64,000 nt of DNA from Constrictibacter sp. MBR-5 (GTDB taxonomy: Bacteria; Pseudomonadota; Alphaproteobacteria; JAJUGE01), in contig NZ_JBEPTK010000010.1 in NCBI RefSeq assembly GCF_040549485.1, positions 62,001 to 126,000 of the forward strand, written 5' to 3'. The translations under genes were made by a program, and so were the position numbers. Below the pieces are notes generated by a model. The model saw nothing but the letters and a program-made list of their open reading frames with translations, searched no databases and had not been told where the DNA came from. Positions 25,840-34,635 of the stretch are shown here, one piece after another (position 1 is the first letter of the stretch; each line of letters opens with the position of its first letter).

Positions 25840-27453
25840 TCACCCCACCCGATCCCACGTCCCCGGCCCCACCCCGCGTGCGCGCAGCTTCGCCTTCTGC
25901 ACCTTGGCCGTCGGGGTCTTCGGCAGGTCCGGCACGATCTCGATGAAGCGGGGCTGGGCGTAGCGGGGGAGTTCGCGGTCGGCGTGGGCGGCGATGGCGG
26001 CGGGGTCCAGGGTGGCGCCGGGCTGAGCCACGACGGCCAGCATCACCTCGTCCTCGCCGCCGTCGATGCCGGAGGGCACGGCATAGGCGGCGGCCTCGGC
26101 GACGCCGGGCAGGCGCTCGATGGCGGATTCCACCTCGAACGACGAGATGTTCTCGCCGCGGCGGCGGATGCAGTCCTTGATGCGGTCGACGAACACGACA
26201 TAGCCGTCCTCGGCCATCGTCACCGCGTCTCCGGTGTGGAACCAGAGGTTGCGCCACGCCGCCACCGTGGCCTCCGGCATGCGGTGATAGCCCGCCATGA
26301 AGCCGAAGGCGGTGCGCGGCCGCACCAGCAGCTCGCCCACCGCGCCCGCCGACAGGGCCTCGGCCGACAAGGCCACGTCGGTCTCCGGATCGGCGACGAT
26401 CACGTCGAACCAGCGCTCCAGCGGCCGGCCGCAGGTGCCGGGGCGGGCGAGGCCGACCTCGCCGTAGAGGGGGATGTTGACCTCGGTCATGCCGTAGACG
26501 CTGACCACCTCCGGCACGCCGAAGCGGTCGCGCAGGGTGGCCTCGTGCGCCGGCGGGTTGGGGGCGGCGGTGACGGCGCGCAAGGCATGGTCGCGGTCGC
26601 CGGCGGTGGGGGCCCGCGCGCAGACGAAGGCGCCGACGGCCCCCAGCATGTTGGTCAGGGTGCAGCCGTGGGCGCGGATGTCCTCGACCCAGGCCGACGC
26701 GCTGAACCGCGGGCGCACGACGGCCGAGGCGCCGGCGATCAGCGTGGCGCCCAGCTGCATCAGCAGGCCGTTGGCGTGGAACAGCGGCAGGACGACATAG
26801 TAACGGTCGGCCGGCGTCATGCGCAGCCGCTCCACCGTCGACAGGCCGAACAGGAAACAGTGCGCCTGGGGCATCAGCACGCCCTTGGACGGGCCGGTGG
26901 TGCCGGAGGTGTACATGATGCAGGCGGTGTCGCGCGCCCGCGGCATGGGGCCGTCATAGGGGGCGGCGGCGCGCCAGCCGTCGAGGGGGACGGTCTCGAA
27001 CGGCGGCGGCGCCTCGGGACCGTCGGGCAGGGATTCGGTGGTCAGCAGGGTCTTCAGGCCGGGGATGCGCGGCGCGATCTCGGCGAAGCGGGCGGCGGCG
27101 GACGCGTCGGCTATGGCGAGCGCCGCACCGCTGTTCGCGACCTGATGCTCGAGGAAGGCGCCCTTCAGTTCGGTGTTGAGCAGGACGGCGACGGCACCCA
27201 GGCGGCAGAGGCCGAACCAGACGCGCACGAAGTCGAGGCCGTTCGGCAGCATGACGGCGACCGGGTCGCCGGGGCGGATGCCCAGGGCGGCGAGGAAGCC
27301 GGCCATGCGGGCGGCGGCGGCGGCGGTTTGGGCGTAGGTGAGGTCGGAGCCGTCTACCGTGCGCACGAAGAGGGCGTCGCCGCGACGCTCCGCCTGCCAG
27401 GCGAGGATCTCGGGCAGGCTCCACCGCGCCTCGTCGTGCAGACCCGGATACAT
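25840..27453 (-). CDS. AMP-dependent acyl-CoA synthetase/ligase
   Basis: A 537 aa member of the adenylate-forming ligase family, which activates a carboxylic acid to an acyl-AMP and then an acyl-CoA. The P-loop-like YTSGTTGPSKG is at residues 181-191. YGMTE, WFHTGD and FVDRIKDCIRRRGENIS are the standard motifs, and the C-terminal catalytic lysine is in PKTPTAKVQK. The hinge with CIRRRGENIS resembles carnitine/crotonobetaine-CoA ligases of the CaiC type, but the substrate is uncertain. The gene converges on operon gene D with a 33-base gap. The ATG at 27453 is preceded by GGGGGAAGCGC. Confidence 0.88.
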   Translation of the reverse strand: MYPGLHDEARWSLPEILAWQAERRGDALFVRTVDGSDLTYAQTAAAAARMAGFLAALGIRPGDPVAVMLPNGLDFVRVWFGLCRLGAVAVLLNTELKGAFLEHQVANSGAALAIADASAAARFAEIAPRIPGLKTLLTTESLPDGPEAPPPFETVPLDGWRAAAPYDGPMPRARDTACIMYTSGTTGPSKGVLMPQAHCFLFGLSTVERLRMTPADRYYVVLPLFHANGLLMQLGATLIAGASAVVRPRFSASAWVEDIRAHGCTLTNMLGAVGAFVCARAPTAGDRDHALRAVTAAPNPPAHEATLRDRFGVPEVVSVYGMTEVNIPLYGEVGLARPGTCGRPLERWFDVIVADPETDVALSAEALSAGAVGELLVRPRTAFGFMAGYHRMPEATVAAWRNLWFHTGDAVTMAEDGYVVFVDRIKDCIRRRGENISSFEVESAIERLPGVAEAAAYAVPSGIDGGEDEVMLAVVAQPGATLDPAAIAAHADRELPRYAQPRFIEIVPDLPKTPTAKVQKAKLRARGVGPGTWDRVG

Positions 27454-27673
27454 GCGCTTCCCCCCGTCGGTGCTTCGTGCTTGGAGGGGATTATGCGGGA
27501 TCGCGGGGGCGGCGGGAACGGCGGGTTGTGCGGGTGGAGGCACTCATCCGCACCTCCCCGGACGCGGCGCCGCAGGCGTCGCGCGCCGGGGCCCAGGGGG
27601 GCGGTGCGCGGGCTCTGGGTCCCGGCGCTCCGGGGCTGCGCCCCTCCGGCCGGGAAGGTGGGACTACGAAGCG

Positions 27674-27847
27674 TCAGCTCTCGTCGGGCGCGGGTTCGCC
27701 GGCGGCGTCCGCCTGGGTGCGGGCGCGCGACTGGTCCTTGCGGCGGCGGAGGTTTTCGCGCAGCGCTGCCGCCTGTCTCTCTTCACGCGTCATGCCGCGA
27801 CCCTTCGCGGCGGCGCCGGGGCGCGCTGCGGAGGGATCCTGCGGCAT
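27674..27847 (-). CDS. Small basic hypothetical protein next to rpmE
   Basis: 57 aa if started at ATG 27847, or 39 aa from ATG 27793, which has a better Shine-Dalgarno (GAAGGG, seven bases away). The core EERQAAALRENLRRRKDQSRARTQ is a single charged helix of the kind found in small conserved alphaproteobacterial proteins. I cannot give a function. It follows rpmE by 11 bases and is probably co-transcribed with it. Confidence 0.55.
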   Translation of the reverse strand: MPQDPSAARPGAAAKGRGMTREERQAAALRENLRRRKDQSRARTQADAAGEPAPDES

Positions 27848-27858
27848 CGACGCGCGGC

Positions 27859-28083
27859 CTACTTTATGCCGAGGCCTGAGAAGCGCTTGTTGAAGCGCGC
27901 GACCTGGCCGCCCGTGTCGAGCATGCGGCCGGTGCCGCCGGTCCAGGCCGGGTGCACGAGCGGGTCGATGTCGAGACGCAGCGAGGCGCCCGGCTTGCCG
28001 TAGGTCGACCGCGTCTTGTACTCGGTCCCGTCGGTCATGATGACCGTGATCTCGTGATAATCCGGGTGAATGTCGGCTTTCAT
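27859..28083 (-). CDS. rpmE: 50S ribosomal protein L31
   Basis: A 74 aa protein beginning [14 protein letters not shown], the typical L31 start, and ending in [15 protein letters not shown]. The zinc-binding cysteines of the Cys-plus form are absent, so this is the zinc-independent form usual in alphaproteobacteria. It has its own candidate promoter just upstream on the - strand. Confidence 0.93.
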   Translation of the reverse strand: MKADIHPDYHEITVIMTDGTEYKTRSTYGKPGASLRLDIDPLVHPAWTGGTGRMLDTGGQVARFNKRFSGLGIK

Positions 28084-28105
28084 CGCGCCCTCCGTGAAGC
28101 GCGGC

Positions 28106-28134
28106 TATATAGCGGCCAAATCCCCCGGAAGCAA
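28106..28134 (-). promoter_or_regulatory. Candidate promoter of rpmE
   Basis: On the - strand, TTGCTT (28134-28129) and TATATA (28111-28106) are 17 bases apart, and the -10 box lies 22 bases before the rpmE ATG. The TATATAG box stands out in this GC-rich DNA. The -35 matches TTGACA at only its first three positions. Confidence 0.45.
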
Positions 28135-28244
28135 CCGCAACCGCACCCCGATCTGCACCGAGCAACCGGAGGGTGGGGGACTCGACCGGAAATCGCGGGC
28201 ACGGCATCTTCGCACCACGCACAATAAGAGTGAGATCCGCCCCG

Positions 28245-29519
28245 ATGTCCCAGCCCACCGCGAGCCCCAACCCCCGCATGCGCTTCGGCGCGTTCCTGGC
28301 GCCGCACCACCCGATCGGCGAGCACCCGATGCTCCAGTTCCGCCGCGACCTGGACCTCGCCGAGCATTGCGACCGGCTGGGCCTCGACGAGTTCTGGTGC
28401 GGCGAGCATCACTCCAGCGGCTGGGAGACCATCGCCTCGCCGGAGATGTTCCTGGCGGCGGCGGGCGAGCGGACCAAGCGCATCATGCTGGGCACCGGCG
28501 TCGTCTCCCTGCCCTATCACCACCCGTTCAACGTGGCGCAGCGCATGGTGCAGCTCGACCACATGACGGGCGGGCGCGCGATCTTCGGCTCCGGCCCCGG
28601 CGCCCTCTCCTCCGACGCCTTCGCGCTCGGCATCGACCCCATGGTGCAGCGCGACCGCCAGGACGAGGCGATCGGCGTCATCCGCCGCCTGATGCGCGGC
28701 GAGCGCGTCACCGCGGAGAGCGACTGGTTCACCATGCGCGACGCGGCGCTGCAGCTCCTTCCGCTGCAGGAGGACATGCCGTTCGCCGTCGCCTCGCAGA
28801 TCAGCCCGTCGGGCATGACGCTGGCCGGCAAGCACGGCATCGGCATCATCTCGGTCGGCTCGACCTCGACCGAGGGCCTGACCGCGCTCCCCATGCAGTG
28901 GAGCTTCGCCGAGGAGGCGGCGGCCAAGCACGGCCAGGTGGTGGACCGCAAGAACTGGCGCGTCGTGCTGATGTGGCACATCGCCGAGACGCGCGAGAAG
29001 GCGGCCGAACAGGCCGGCCGCGGCCTGATGCGCTGGCACAACGAATATATCGTCGGCACGCTGCAGCGGCCGGGCGCCAAGCCGTTCAAGTCGCCCGAGG
29101 AGGCGGTGGAGAAGACCGGCTTCTCGCGCAACGCAGCGTCGACCATCGGCACGCCGGACGACCTGATCGCGCGCATCCGCGACATCCGCGAGAAGAGCGG
29201 CGGCTTCGGCACGGTGATCGGCTTCGCCCACGACTGGGCCAACCCCGAGGACACGTTCCGCAGCTGGGACATGGTGGCGCGCTACGTCGTGCCGGAGATC
29301 AACGGCTATATGGACGGCCTGCGCCGCTCGCAGAAATACGTGATCGAGAACCGCGCCTCGTTCGAGCGGGCGAGCCAGGCGGTGATGGCCAAGATCCAGG
29401 AGAACGAACGCGCCGCGGCGGCGCTCGCCAACACCAAGTCGAACCGGCTGGCCGTGTCGGGCTCCAACACGCCCGACTTCGACAAGCTGAACGCCGACAA
29501 GCTGAAGGCGGGCGAGTAG
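28245..29519 (+). CDS. LLM-class flavin-dependent oxidoreductase
   Basis: A 424 aa bacterial-luciferase-like protein that would use reduced FMN and oxygen to oxidise an organic substrate. The TIM-barrel family pattern is seen in RFGAFLAPHHPIGEHP, DEFWCGEHHSSGWE, LGTGVVSLPYHHPFNVAQRM and QLDHMTGGRAIFGSGPGAL. The size and these blocks resemble limonene-monooxygenase-like members, but the substrate cannot be read. The ATG at 28245 is preceded by a weak GAG; no better start exists. It is monocistronic, with a convergent gene 3 bases after its stop. Confidence 0.88.
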   Translation: MSQPTASPNPRMRFGAFLAPHHPIGEHPMLQFRRDLDLAEHCDRLGLDEFWCGEHHSSGWETIASPEMFLAAAGERTKRIMLGTGVVSLPYHHPFNVAQRMVQLDHMTGGRAIFGSGPGALSSDAFALGIDPMVQRDRQDEAIGVIRRLMRGERVTAESDWFTMRDAALQLLPLQEDMPFAVASQISPSGMTLAGKHGIGIISVGSTSTEGLTALPMQWSFAEEAAAKHGQVVDRKNWRVVLMWHIAETREKAAEQAGRGLMRWHNEYIVGTLQRPGAKPFKSPEEAVEKTGFSRNAASTIGTPDDLIARIRDIREKSGGFGTVIGFAHDWANPEDTFRSWDMVARYVVPEINGYMDGLRRSQKYVIENRASFERASQAVMAKIQENERAAAALANTKSNRLAVSGSNTPDFDKLNADKLKAGE

Positions 29520-29522
29520 ACC

Positions 29523-29912
29523 TCAGCGCGGCGGGTCGATTAGGCTCACATGGGCCGCGACGACCCGCCAGCCGGCGGGGGTGCGGACCCAGGTCTGGCT
29601 CTGGCGGCCGACCTTGGGCGTGCCGTCGCGGCGGAACTCGGTCATCGCCGTCGCGAAGTCGCGGCCCCAGGTCGAGATGACCGTGCGGTGCAGCGTCCGG
29701 GCGAGGCCGCGTGGGTCGCGGCCGGCGCGGAAGGCCCTGATCTCGGCATGGCCGTAGAGGTTTTCGGCCATGCCGTAGCGGATGGTGCGCGGGTCGTCGA
29801 GGAAGAGTTCGTCCAGGACGGCGACGTCGTTGGCGACGATCGCCGCCTCGTACCGGGCGAAGACGGCCTCGACCTCGGCCACCACGTCGGGGATGTCGCG
29901 TTCCATGCTCAT
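29523..29912 (-). CDS. AtzH/HpxZ-like NTF2-fold protein
   Basis: A 129 aa protein of the SnoaL/NTF2-like group formerly known as DUF3225, to which AtzH of cyanuric acid breakdown and HpxZ of oxalurate breakdown belong. Typical blocks are FARYEAAIVANDVAVLDELF, TIRYGMAENLYG and HRTVISTWGRDFATAMTEF. It overlaps the amidase upstream by 4 bases (ATGA) and completes an AtzG-AtzE-AtzH type trio, which is the main support for the call. Confidence 0.8.
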   Translation of the reverse strand: MSMERDIPDVVAEVEAVFARYEAAIVANDVAVLDELFLDDPRTIRYGMAENLYGHAEIRAFRAGRDPRGLARTLHRTVISTWGRDFATAMTEFRRDGTPKVGRQSQTWVRTPAGWRVVAAHVSLIDPPR

Positions 29913-31300
29913 GCTCCCGCGACCGGTGCCGTGGCGACACCGGCCGCCTCCAGCGTGTGGGCGACGCGCAGGGCCAGATCCTCGCGCCAGGGCGGGGCGA
30001 TCACCTGGACGCCGATGGGCATTGCGCCCAGGCCGTGCAGCGGCACGGCGGCGACCGGCAGGCCGATGAAGGAGATCGGCTGGGTGTAGATGCCGATGTT
30101 CGGCCGCAGCAGCATCTCCACCCCGTCGAGCACCATGGTCTTCTGGCCGAGCTTCGGCGCCGTCACCGGCGTCGCCGGCGCCAGGATGACGTCGACGTCG
30201 CGGAAGACCTCCAGCATGCGGGCGTGGAACCAGCGGCGGAAGCGCTGCGCCTTCACGTACCAAGTGCCGGGGATCATGGCGCCGGAGATCAGCCGGTCGC
30301 GCACCTCCGGGTCGTAGTCGTCGGCGCGGGAGCGGACGGTGTCGAGATGCAGCGCCGCCCCCTCGACGTTGCTGATGACGAAGGCGGCGGCCCGGGCGCG
30401 GGCCGCCTCGGGGATCTCGACCTCGCGCGACACCCCGAGGGCGGCGGCGCAGCGGTCGACGGCTTCGTAGGCCTGGGCCTCGCCGCCGCGGCGGAAGTAG
30501 CCGCCGGCGACCGCGATGCGCAGGCCGTCGGTGCCCTTGGCCAGGTCCGTGGCGACCGGCTCGACGCCCCAGGCGGTGCAGGCGGCGTCGCCGGCGTCCG
30601 GCCCCTGCATCGCGTCGTAGGCCGCCGCGAGGTCGGCGACCGAGCGGGCGAAGGGGCCGAGATGGTCGAAACTGTCGACGAAGGGGAAGCTGCCGGTGCG
30701 CGGCAGGCGGCCATAGGTCGGCTTCAGGCCGAAGATGCCGCAGAAGGAGGACGGCACGCGGATCGAGCCGTTCGTGTCCGACCCCAGCGCCAGCGGCACC
30801 ATGCCGGCCGCCACGGCGCCGCCCGAGCCGCCGGACGAACCGCCGGTCATGCGGGTCGGGTCGTGCGGGTTGCGCGCCGGCCCGTCATGGGCATTCTCGC
30901 CGGTGAAGTCGTAGGCGTACTCGCCCATGTTGAGACCGCCGAGCAGCACGGCGCCCGCACCGTTCAGGCGCCGGATCAGCGGGCCGTCGGCGGCGGCCGG
31001 CGGGCGGTCGCGGTTGATCTTCGACCCGGCGCGCGTCGGCAGGCCGGCGATGTCGAACAGGTTCTTCACGGCGAACGGCACGCCGGCGAGCGGGCCGGGA
31101 TCGCGGCCGGCGGCGATGGTCGCGTCGACGGCGGCGGCCTCGGTCCGGGCGCGCTCGGCCGTCACGTCGGTGAAGGCGTTCAGGTGCGGGTTGGTCCGCT
31201 CGATGCGCAGCAGGGCCGCCTCGGTCACGGCGGCGGCCGTGACGTCGCCGGCGCGGACGGCCGCAGCAATGCCGGCGGCGGTGCCTTCGAGGATGCTCAT
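29909..31300 (-). CDS. Amidase-signature hydrolase, AtzE/HpxY-like
   Basis: A 463 aa amidase-signature enzyme. The Ser-cisSer-Lys triad is complete: K79 (PFAVKNLFD), cis-Ser S155 in GGSSGGSGG and nucleophile S179 in GSDTNGSIRVP. AtzE hydrolyses 1-carboxybiuret together with its small subunit AtzG; HpxY is the related protein of oxalurate metabolism. The partner genes lie on both sides with 4-base overlaps, which fits this subfamily. The actual substrate is unknown, and no cyanuric acid hydrolase is in the window. The start ATG 31300 overlaps the stop of the small gene upstream. Confidence 0.85.
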   Translation of the reverse strand: MSILEGTAAGIAAAVRAGDVTAAAVTEAALLRIERTNPHLNAFTDVTAERARTEAAAVDATIAAGRDPGPLAGVPFAVKNLFDIAGLPTRAGSKINRDRPPAAADGPLIRRLNGAGAVLLGGLNMGEYAYDFTGENAHDGPARNPHDPTRMTGGSSGGSGGAVAAGMVPLALGSDTNGSIRVPSSFCGIFGLKPTYGRLPRTGSFPFVDSFDHLGPFARSVADLAAAYDAMQGPDAGDAACTAWGVEPVATDLAKGTDGLRIAVAGGYFRRGGEAQAYEAVDRCAAALGVSREVEIPEAARARAAAFVISNVEGAALHLDTVRSRADDYDPEVRDRLISGAMIPGTWYVKAQRFRRWFHARMLEVFRDVDVILAPATPVTAPKLGQKTMVLDGVEMLLRPNIGIYTQPISFIGLPVAAVPLHGLGAMPIGVQVIAPPWREDLALRVAHTLEAAGVATAPVAGA

Positions 31301-31485
31301 GACCGGAACACCGGGCCGTTCTCGGTCTCGGGCGGCAGCGGGAAGTCGAGCACCGCCTGCGCCACGCGGCGCGTGTTGGCGAGGTGCATCAGCACGCCGG
31401 GGCGCTGCTCCGCCGTGATCGTCAGGTCCAGCATGGCGGCGGCACCCGCCAGCACCGCCTCGGCGTCGAATTCGTCTGCGGACAT
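31297..31485 (-). CDS. AtzG/HpxX-like small amidase subunit
   Basis: A 62 aa protein of the DUF4089 type, the small subunit that stabilises AtzE-like amidases. Seen: an acidic N-terminus, the amphipathic helix GVLMHLANTRRVAQAVLDF and the end LPPETENGPVF, all usual for the family. ATG 31485 has GGAGG in front of it. Its TGA overlaps the ATG of the amidase, consistent with tight stoichiometry. Confidence 0.82.
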   Translation of the reverse strand: MSADEFDAEAVLAGAAAMLDLTITAEQRPGVLMHLANTRRVAQAVLDFPLPPETENGPVFRS

Positions 31486-31558
31486 CGCGTCCTCCCTGGC
31501 TGTCGTTCTGGGGCAAGCAAGTCCCGTGCAACCGCTCCCGCGGCCGAGCCGGCCCAGC

Positions 31559-32800
31559 CTAGCGCGCGCGCCAGCCGAAACGCAGCAGCACCGTGACGGC
31601 GCCCAGAGCCGAGCCGAGCGCCATCACCAGGAAGGCGGCGGACCAGGCGTCGGGATCGCTCATCCCGCCGAAGAGATAGAGCGTGACGCCCACCGCCAGG
31701 GGCCCGAGGAAGCCGGCGACGAAGCCGCAGAAGCCGTAGAGCGCCAGGGTCAGGCCGCGGCGGCGCGGATCGGCCGACGCCACCACGCCGCCGGCGATGG
31801 AGCCGGTGTCGCCGAAGCTGGTGCTGCCGTGCAGCAGCAGCAGGGCGAGGACCAGCGGGAACGCCGCCTCGCGCAGCACGGCGAGTGCCACACAGACCAG
31901 GACCGAGGCGACGGTGACCGCCAGCACCATGCGCGGCCGGCCGACCCGCACGGCCAGTTCGGCGATCAGGATCGTCGCCGGCACGGCGAGCAGCGCCGAG
32001 ATGCCGGACAGCAGCGCCGGATTCCAGCCGAAGCCGTCATTGCCGGGCAGGCCGGCGTTGAAGACGACGAAGGCGACGAACCAGGTGCGGATGGCGAACA
32101 CCTCCCAGGTGTTGCCCACATAGCACGCGATCCAGGCGACGACGTCGCGGTTGCGCAGCACGGGCCGCACGTCGAGCATCGCCAGGGGCGGCGCGGTCGC
32201 AGCGTTTGCGTGCCGCTCCACCGGCGGCACGAGGAGCAACAGCGGCACCGCCAGCAGCGGCCCCACGGCACCGGCGACGAACGCCCACTCCCAGCCCCAG
32301 GCTGCGGCGACTAGGCCGGCGACGACGAAGGAGCCGCCGCTGCCCACGGCATAGGCGGCGGTATAGATGCCGGTTGCGCGCGCCTGCGCCGGGCCGGCGG
32401 TGCGTTCGGCCAGCAGCTTTAGCCCCGGCATGTGCACCCCGGCGAGGCCGACCCCGCTGAGGAAGCGGGCTGCCAGGCCACCCCAGAAGCCCTCGGCGAA
32501 GACGAAGGCGAGCGACGCCACGGCACCGATGACCGACGCCACCGCCCAGACGCGCCGACCGTCGATGCGGTCGGTGAGGCCCGACATGAAGGGCACCGCG
32601 GCGGCGTAGCCGGCGAAATAGATGCCGCCGATCCATCCCGCCTCGGTCTCGGTAAGGTCCCAGAGCGGCACCAGCGTCGGCAGCACCGCGGGAAAGGCCA
32701 TGAGGCCGATCTGGTTGAGGACGAGGCCGAGGGAGAGGATCGCGGTCAGACGGACGGCGCCCGCACGACCCGCCCTGGATGGTGTGCCGGCGTCGCTCAC
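31559..32800 (-). CDS. MFS transporter
   Basis: A 413 aa major facilitator protein with about 12 hydrophobic segments. The MFS loop motif between helices 2 and 3 is seen as GLTDRIDGRRVW. The start is GTG 32800, and no alternative start with a better ribosome site is evident. Its position directly upstream of the AtzG-AtzE-AtzH set on the same strand, 73 bases away, suggests it may import the substrate of those hydrolases, but this is inference. Confidence 0.82.
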   Translation of the reverse strand: MSDAGTPSRAGRAGAVRLTAILSLGLVLNQIGLMAFPAVLPTLVPLWDLTETEAGWIGGIYFAGYAAAVPFMSGLTDRIDGRRVWAVASVIGAVASLAFVFAEGFWGGLAARFLSGVGLAGVHMPGLKLLAERTAGPAQARATGIYTAAYAVGSGGSFVVAGLVAAAWGWEWAFVAGAVGPLLAVPLLLLVPPVERHANAATAPPLAMLDVRPVLRNRDVVAWIACYVGNTWEVFAIRTWFVAFVVFNAGLPGNDGFGWNPALLSGISALLAVPATILIAELAVRVGRPRMVLAVTVASVLVCVALAVLREAAFPLVLALLLLHGSTSFGDTGSIAGGVVASADPRRRGLTLALYGFCGFVAGFLGPLAVGVTLYLFGGMSDPDAWSAAFLVMALGSALGAVTVLLRFGWRAR

Positions 32801-32858
32801 GCGGGACGACCGGCGGTGCCGAGGGCAATGCCCCTGCGGCCGCCGTCCGCGGCGCCGG

Positions 32859-33503
32859 TCAGACGGTGCGTGGCAGGCGTTTGCCCGGCAAAAGTGCGTA
32901 TGGTGCCTGCCAGCCCGGCAGTGTGGCCAGCCGCTGCAGCCAGGCGGCCACCGCCGGGTAGGCGGCGGGCAGATCGTAACCGGCCTCCTCGGGCGGAAAG
33001 GCGAGATAGCCGCACATCGACAGGTCTGCGACCGTCGGCCGGTCGCCGACGACGAACGCCCGATCCCGCACCTGGGCGTCGAGGATGCCGAGGAAATCGT
33101 CGACCCGGCCGCGCAGATAGGCCTGCACCTGCGGATCCGGGGCGGGCGTGAACGCGCGCCGGTAGCGGTAGGCCGCCAGGAAGCCGCTGAGCTTCTGATT
33201 GTCCCAGAAGAGCCAGCGCAGCACCTCGAACCGTTCCGCCTCGTCCCGGCCGCCGAAGCGGCCGTAGCGCTCGGCGAGGCGCAGCAGGATCGGCGCGGTC
33301 TGCGTGAACCGGACGCCGTCCTCCTCCAGCACCGGGATCTCGCCCATCGGATTGACGCGCGCGCGCCAGTCGGCGGTGCGCGTGACCCCGGCGCCGAAAT
33401 CGGTCCAGACCGGCTCGAACGATGCGCCGCAGAGCGTCAGCATGAGTGCCAGCTTGAAGCTGTTCCCGGACTCGGGGAAGTAGTGAAGGCGGTACGTCCT
33501 CAT
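32859..33503 (-). CDS. Glutathione S-transferase family protein
   Basis: A 214 aa protein with a thioredoxin-like N-terminal domain (about 1-80: YRLHYFPESGNSFKLALML, then MGEIPVLEEDG with the cis-proline, and FTQTAPILLRLAERYG) and an all-helical C-terminal domain containing DRPTVADLSMCGYL, the usual capping-box region. Glutathione conjugation or disulfide chemistry is likely; the substrate is unknown. It starts at ATG 33503 with a weak ribosome site. Confidence 0.85.
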   Translation of the reverse strand: MRTYRLHYFPESGNSFKLALMLTLCGASFEPVWTDFGAGVTRTADWRARVNPMGEIPVLEEDGVRFTQTAPILLRLAERYGRFGGRDEAERFEVLRWLFWDNQKLSGFLAAYRYRRAFTPAPDPQVQAYLRGRVDDFLGILDAQVRDRAFVVGDRPTVADLSMCGYLAFPPEEAGYDLPAAYPAVAAWLQRLATLPGWQAPYALLPGKRLPRTV

Positions 33504-33638
33504 CGGCGGTGCATCCCGGCCGGCGGGAGCCGGGTGCTCCGCGCGCTGTTGCCCTGGCCGGGACGCTAGACGGGCGCGTGCCGCGGCACCATTCAGTTCG
33601 CAGACGCGAGGGCTCAGTTCCGTGCAACATGCGGGGGC

Positions 33639-34550
33639 TCAGACCGTCGCGGCCGGCGTCGGGGCGAAGGCCGCCGCCTCGGTGCGCAGCCATGTCCGGA
33701 ACTGCCGGAAGCGGCGGTCCGGCGTGCCACCCCGGCGGCGCAGCAGATGGAAGCGCGACGGCAAGGCGACCTGTCCGGGAAACAGGCGCACGAGCCGGCC
33801 CTGCTCGACATACGGGCGCACGAGAGGATCGAGCCCCAACGCGACGCCCATCCCGGCCGCCGCCGCCTCGTAGACGAGTTGGAGATTGTCGAAGCCGCGC
33901 ACCTCCGGCAGCGGCCCGTCGACGCCCGCGCCGGCGAACCAGTCGCGCCAGAACGCCGGCTGGTGGGAGGTGCCGATCAGCGGGTGCCCGAGCAGCAGGT
34001 CGCGCGGTCGGCGTTCCGCCGGCAGGGTGGCGACGAAGGCGGGGCTCGCCACGGGAAAGGCCTGCACGGGCAGGAAGGGCTCGCAATCCAGTCCCGGCCA
34101 AGGCCCCCTGCCCAGCCGTATCGCGGCGTCGATATCCGGCCGCGCCTCCAGGTCCACGAGGTCCGCTGAGGTGTGGAACTCGACCCGGAGATCGGCGTGG
34201 CGCCCGCGCAGCCGGCCGAGCCGCGGCACCAGCCAGTTCGCGGCGAAGGTCGGCATGACGCTGACCCTGATCGCGCCGTCCCTCCCCTGCGCGCGGACGG
34301 CCTCGGTCGCGTCGCGCATGCCCTCCCAGGCCGGGGCGAGTGCTGCGAAATAGGCGGCCCCCGCTTCGGTGAGATCGAGGCCGCGCGCGTGGCGCCGGAA
34401 CAGGCGGACGCCGAGTTCCGCCTCCAGCATGCCGATGCGGCGGCTGAGGGCCGGGACCGTGAGGTTCATGTCCGACGCGGCGCCGGCGAGGCTCCCCGCC
34501 CGCGCCACCGCGACGAAGGCATCCATGGGACCGAGGGGAAGTCGTCGCAT
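33639..34550 (-). CDS. LysR-family transcriptional regulator
   Basis: A 303 aa protein with an N-terminal winged helix-turn-helix (about 5-62: MDAFVAVARAGSLAGAASDM, then LTVPALSRRIGMLEAELGVRLF) and a periplasmic-binding-like effector domain. The family is GcvA-like by length and by the AIRLGRGPWPGLDCEPFL region. It starts at ATG 34550; the open frame further upstream has no homology. It is transcribed away from the TauD-type gene, which lies behind it on the same strand, and toward the GST gene, so either could be a target. Confidence 0.88.
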   Translation of the reverse strand: MRRLPLGPMDAFVAVARAGSLAGAASDMNLTVPALSRRIGMLEAELGVRLFRRHARGLDLTEAGAAYFAALAPAWEGMRDATEAVRAQGRDGAIRVSVMPTFAANWLVPRLGRLRGRHADLRVEFHTSADLVDLEARPDIDAAIRLGRGPWPGLDCEPFLPVQAFPVASPAFVATLPAERRPRDLLLGHPLIGTSHQPAFWRDWFAGAGVDGPLPEVRGFDNLQLVYEAAAAGMGVALGLDPLVRPYVEQGRLVRLFPGQVALPSRFHLLRRRGGTPDRRFRQFRTWLRTEAAAFAPTPAATV

Positions 34551-34635
34551 GCGGGCAGAGTAGGTCTCCGCCGCCGCCGCTGTCGAGCCTGCCCCGGCCG
34601 CCAGTGAACCGCCGGTGGGCCGCTGGTGCGCCGCC

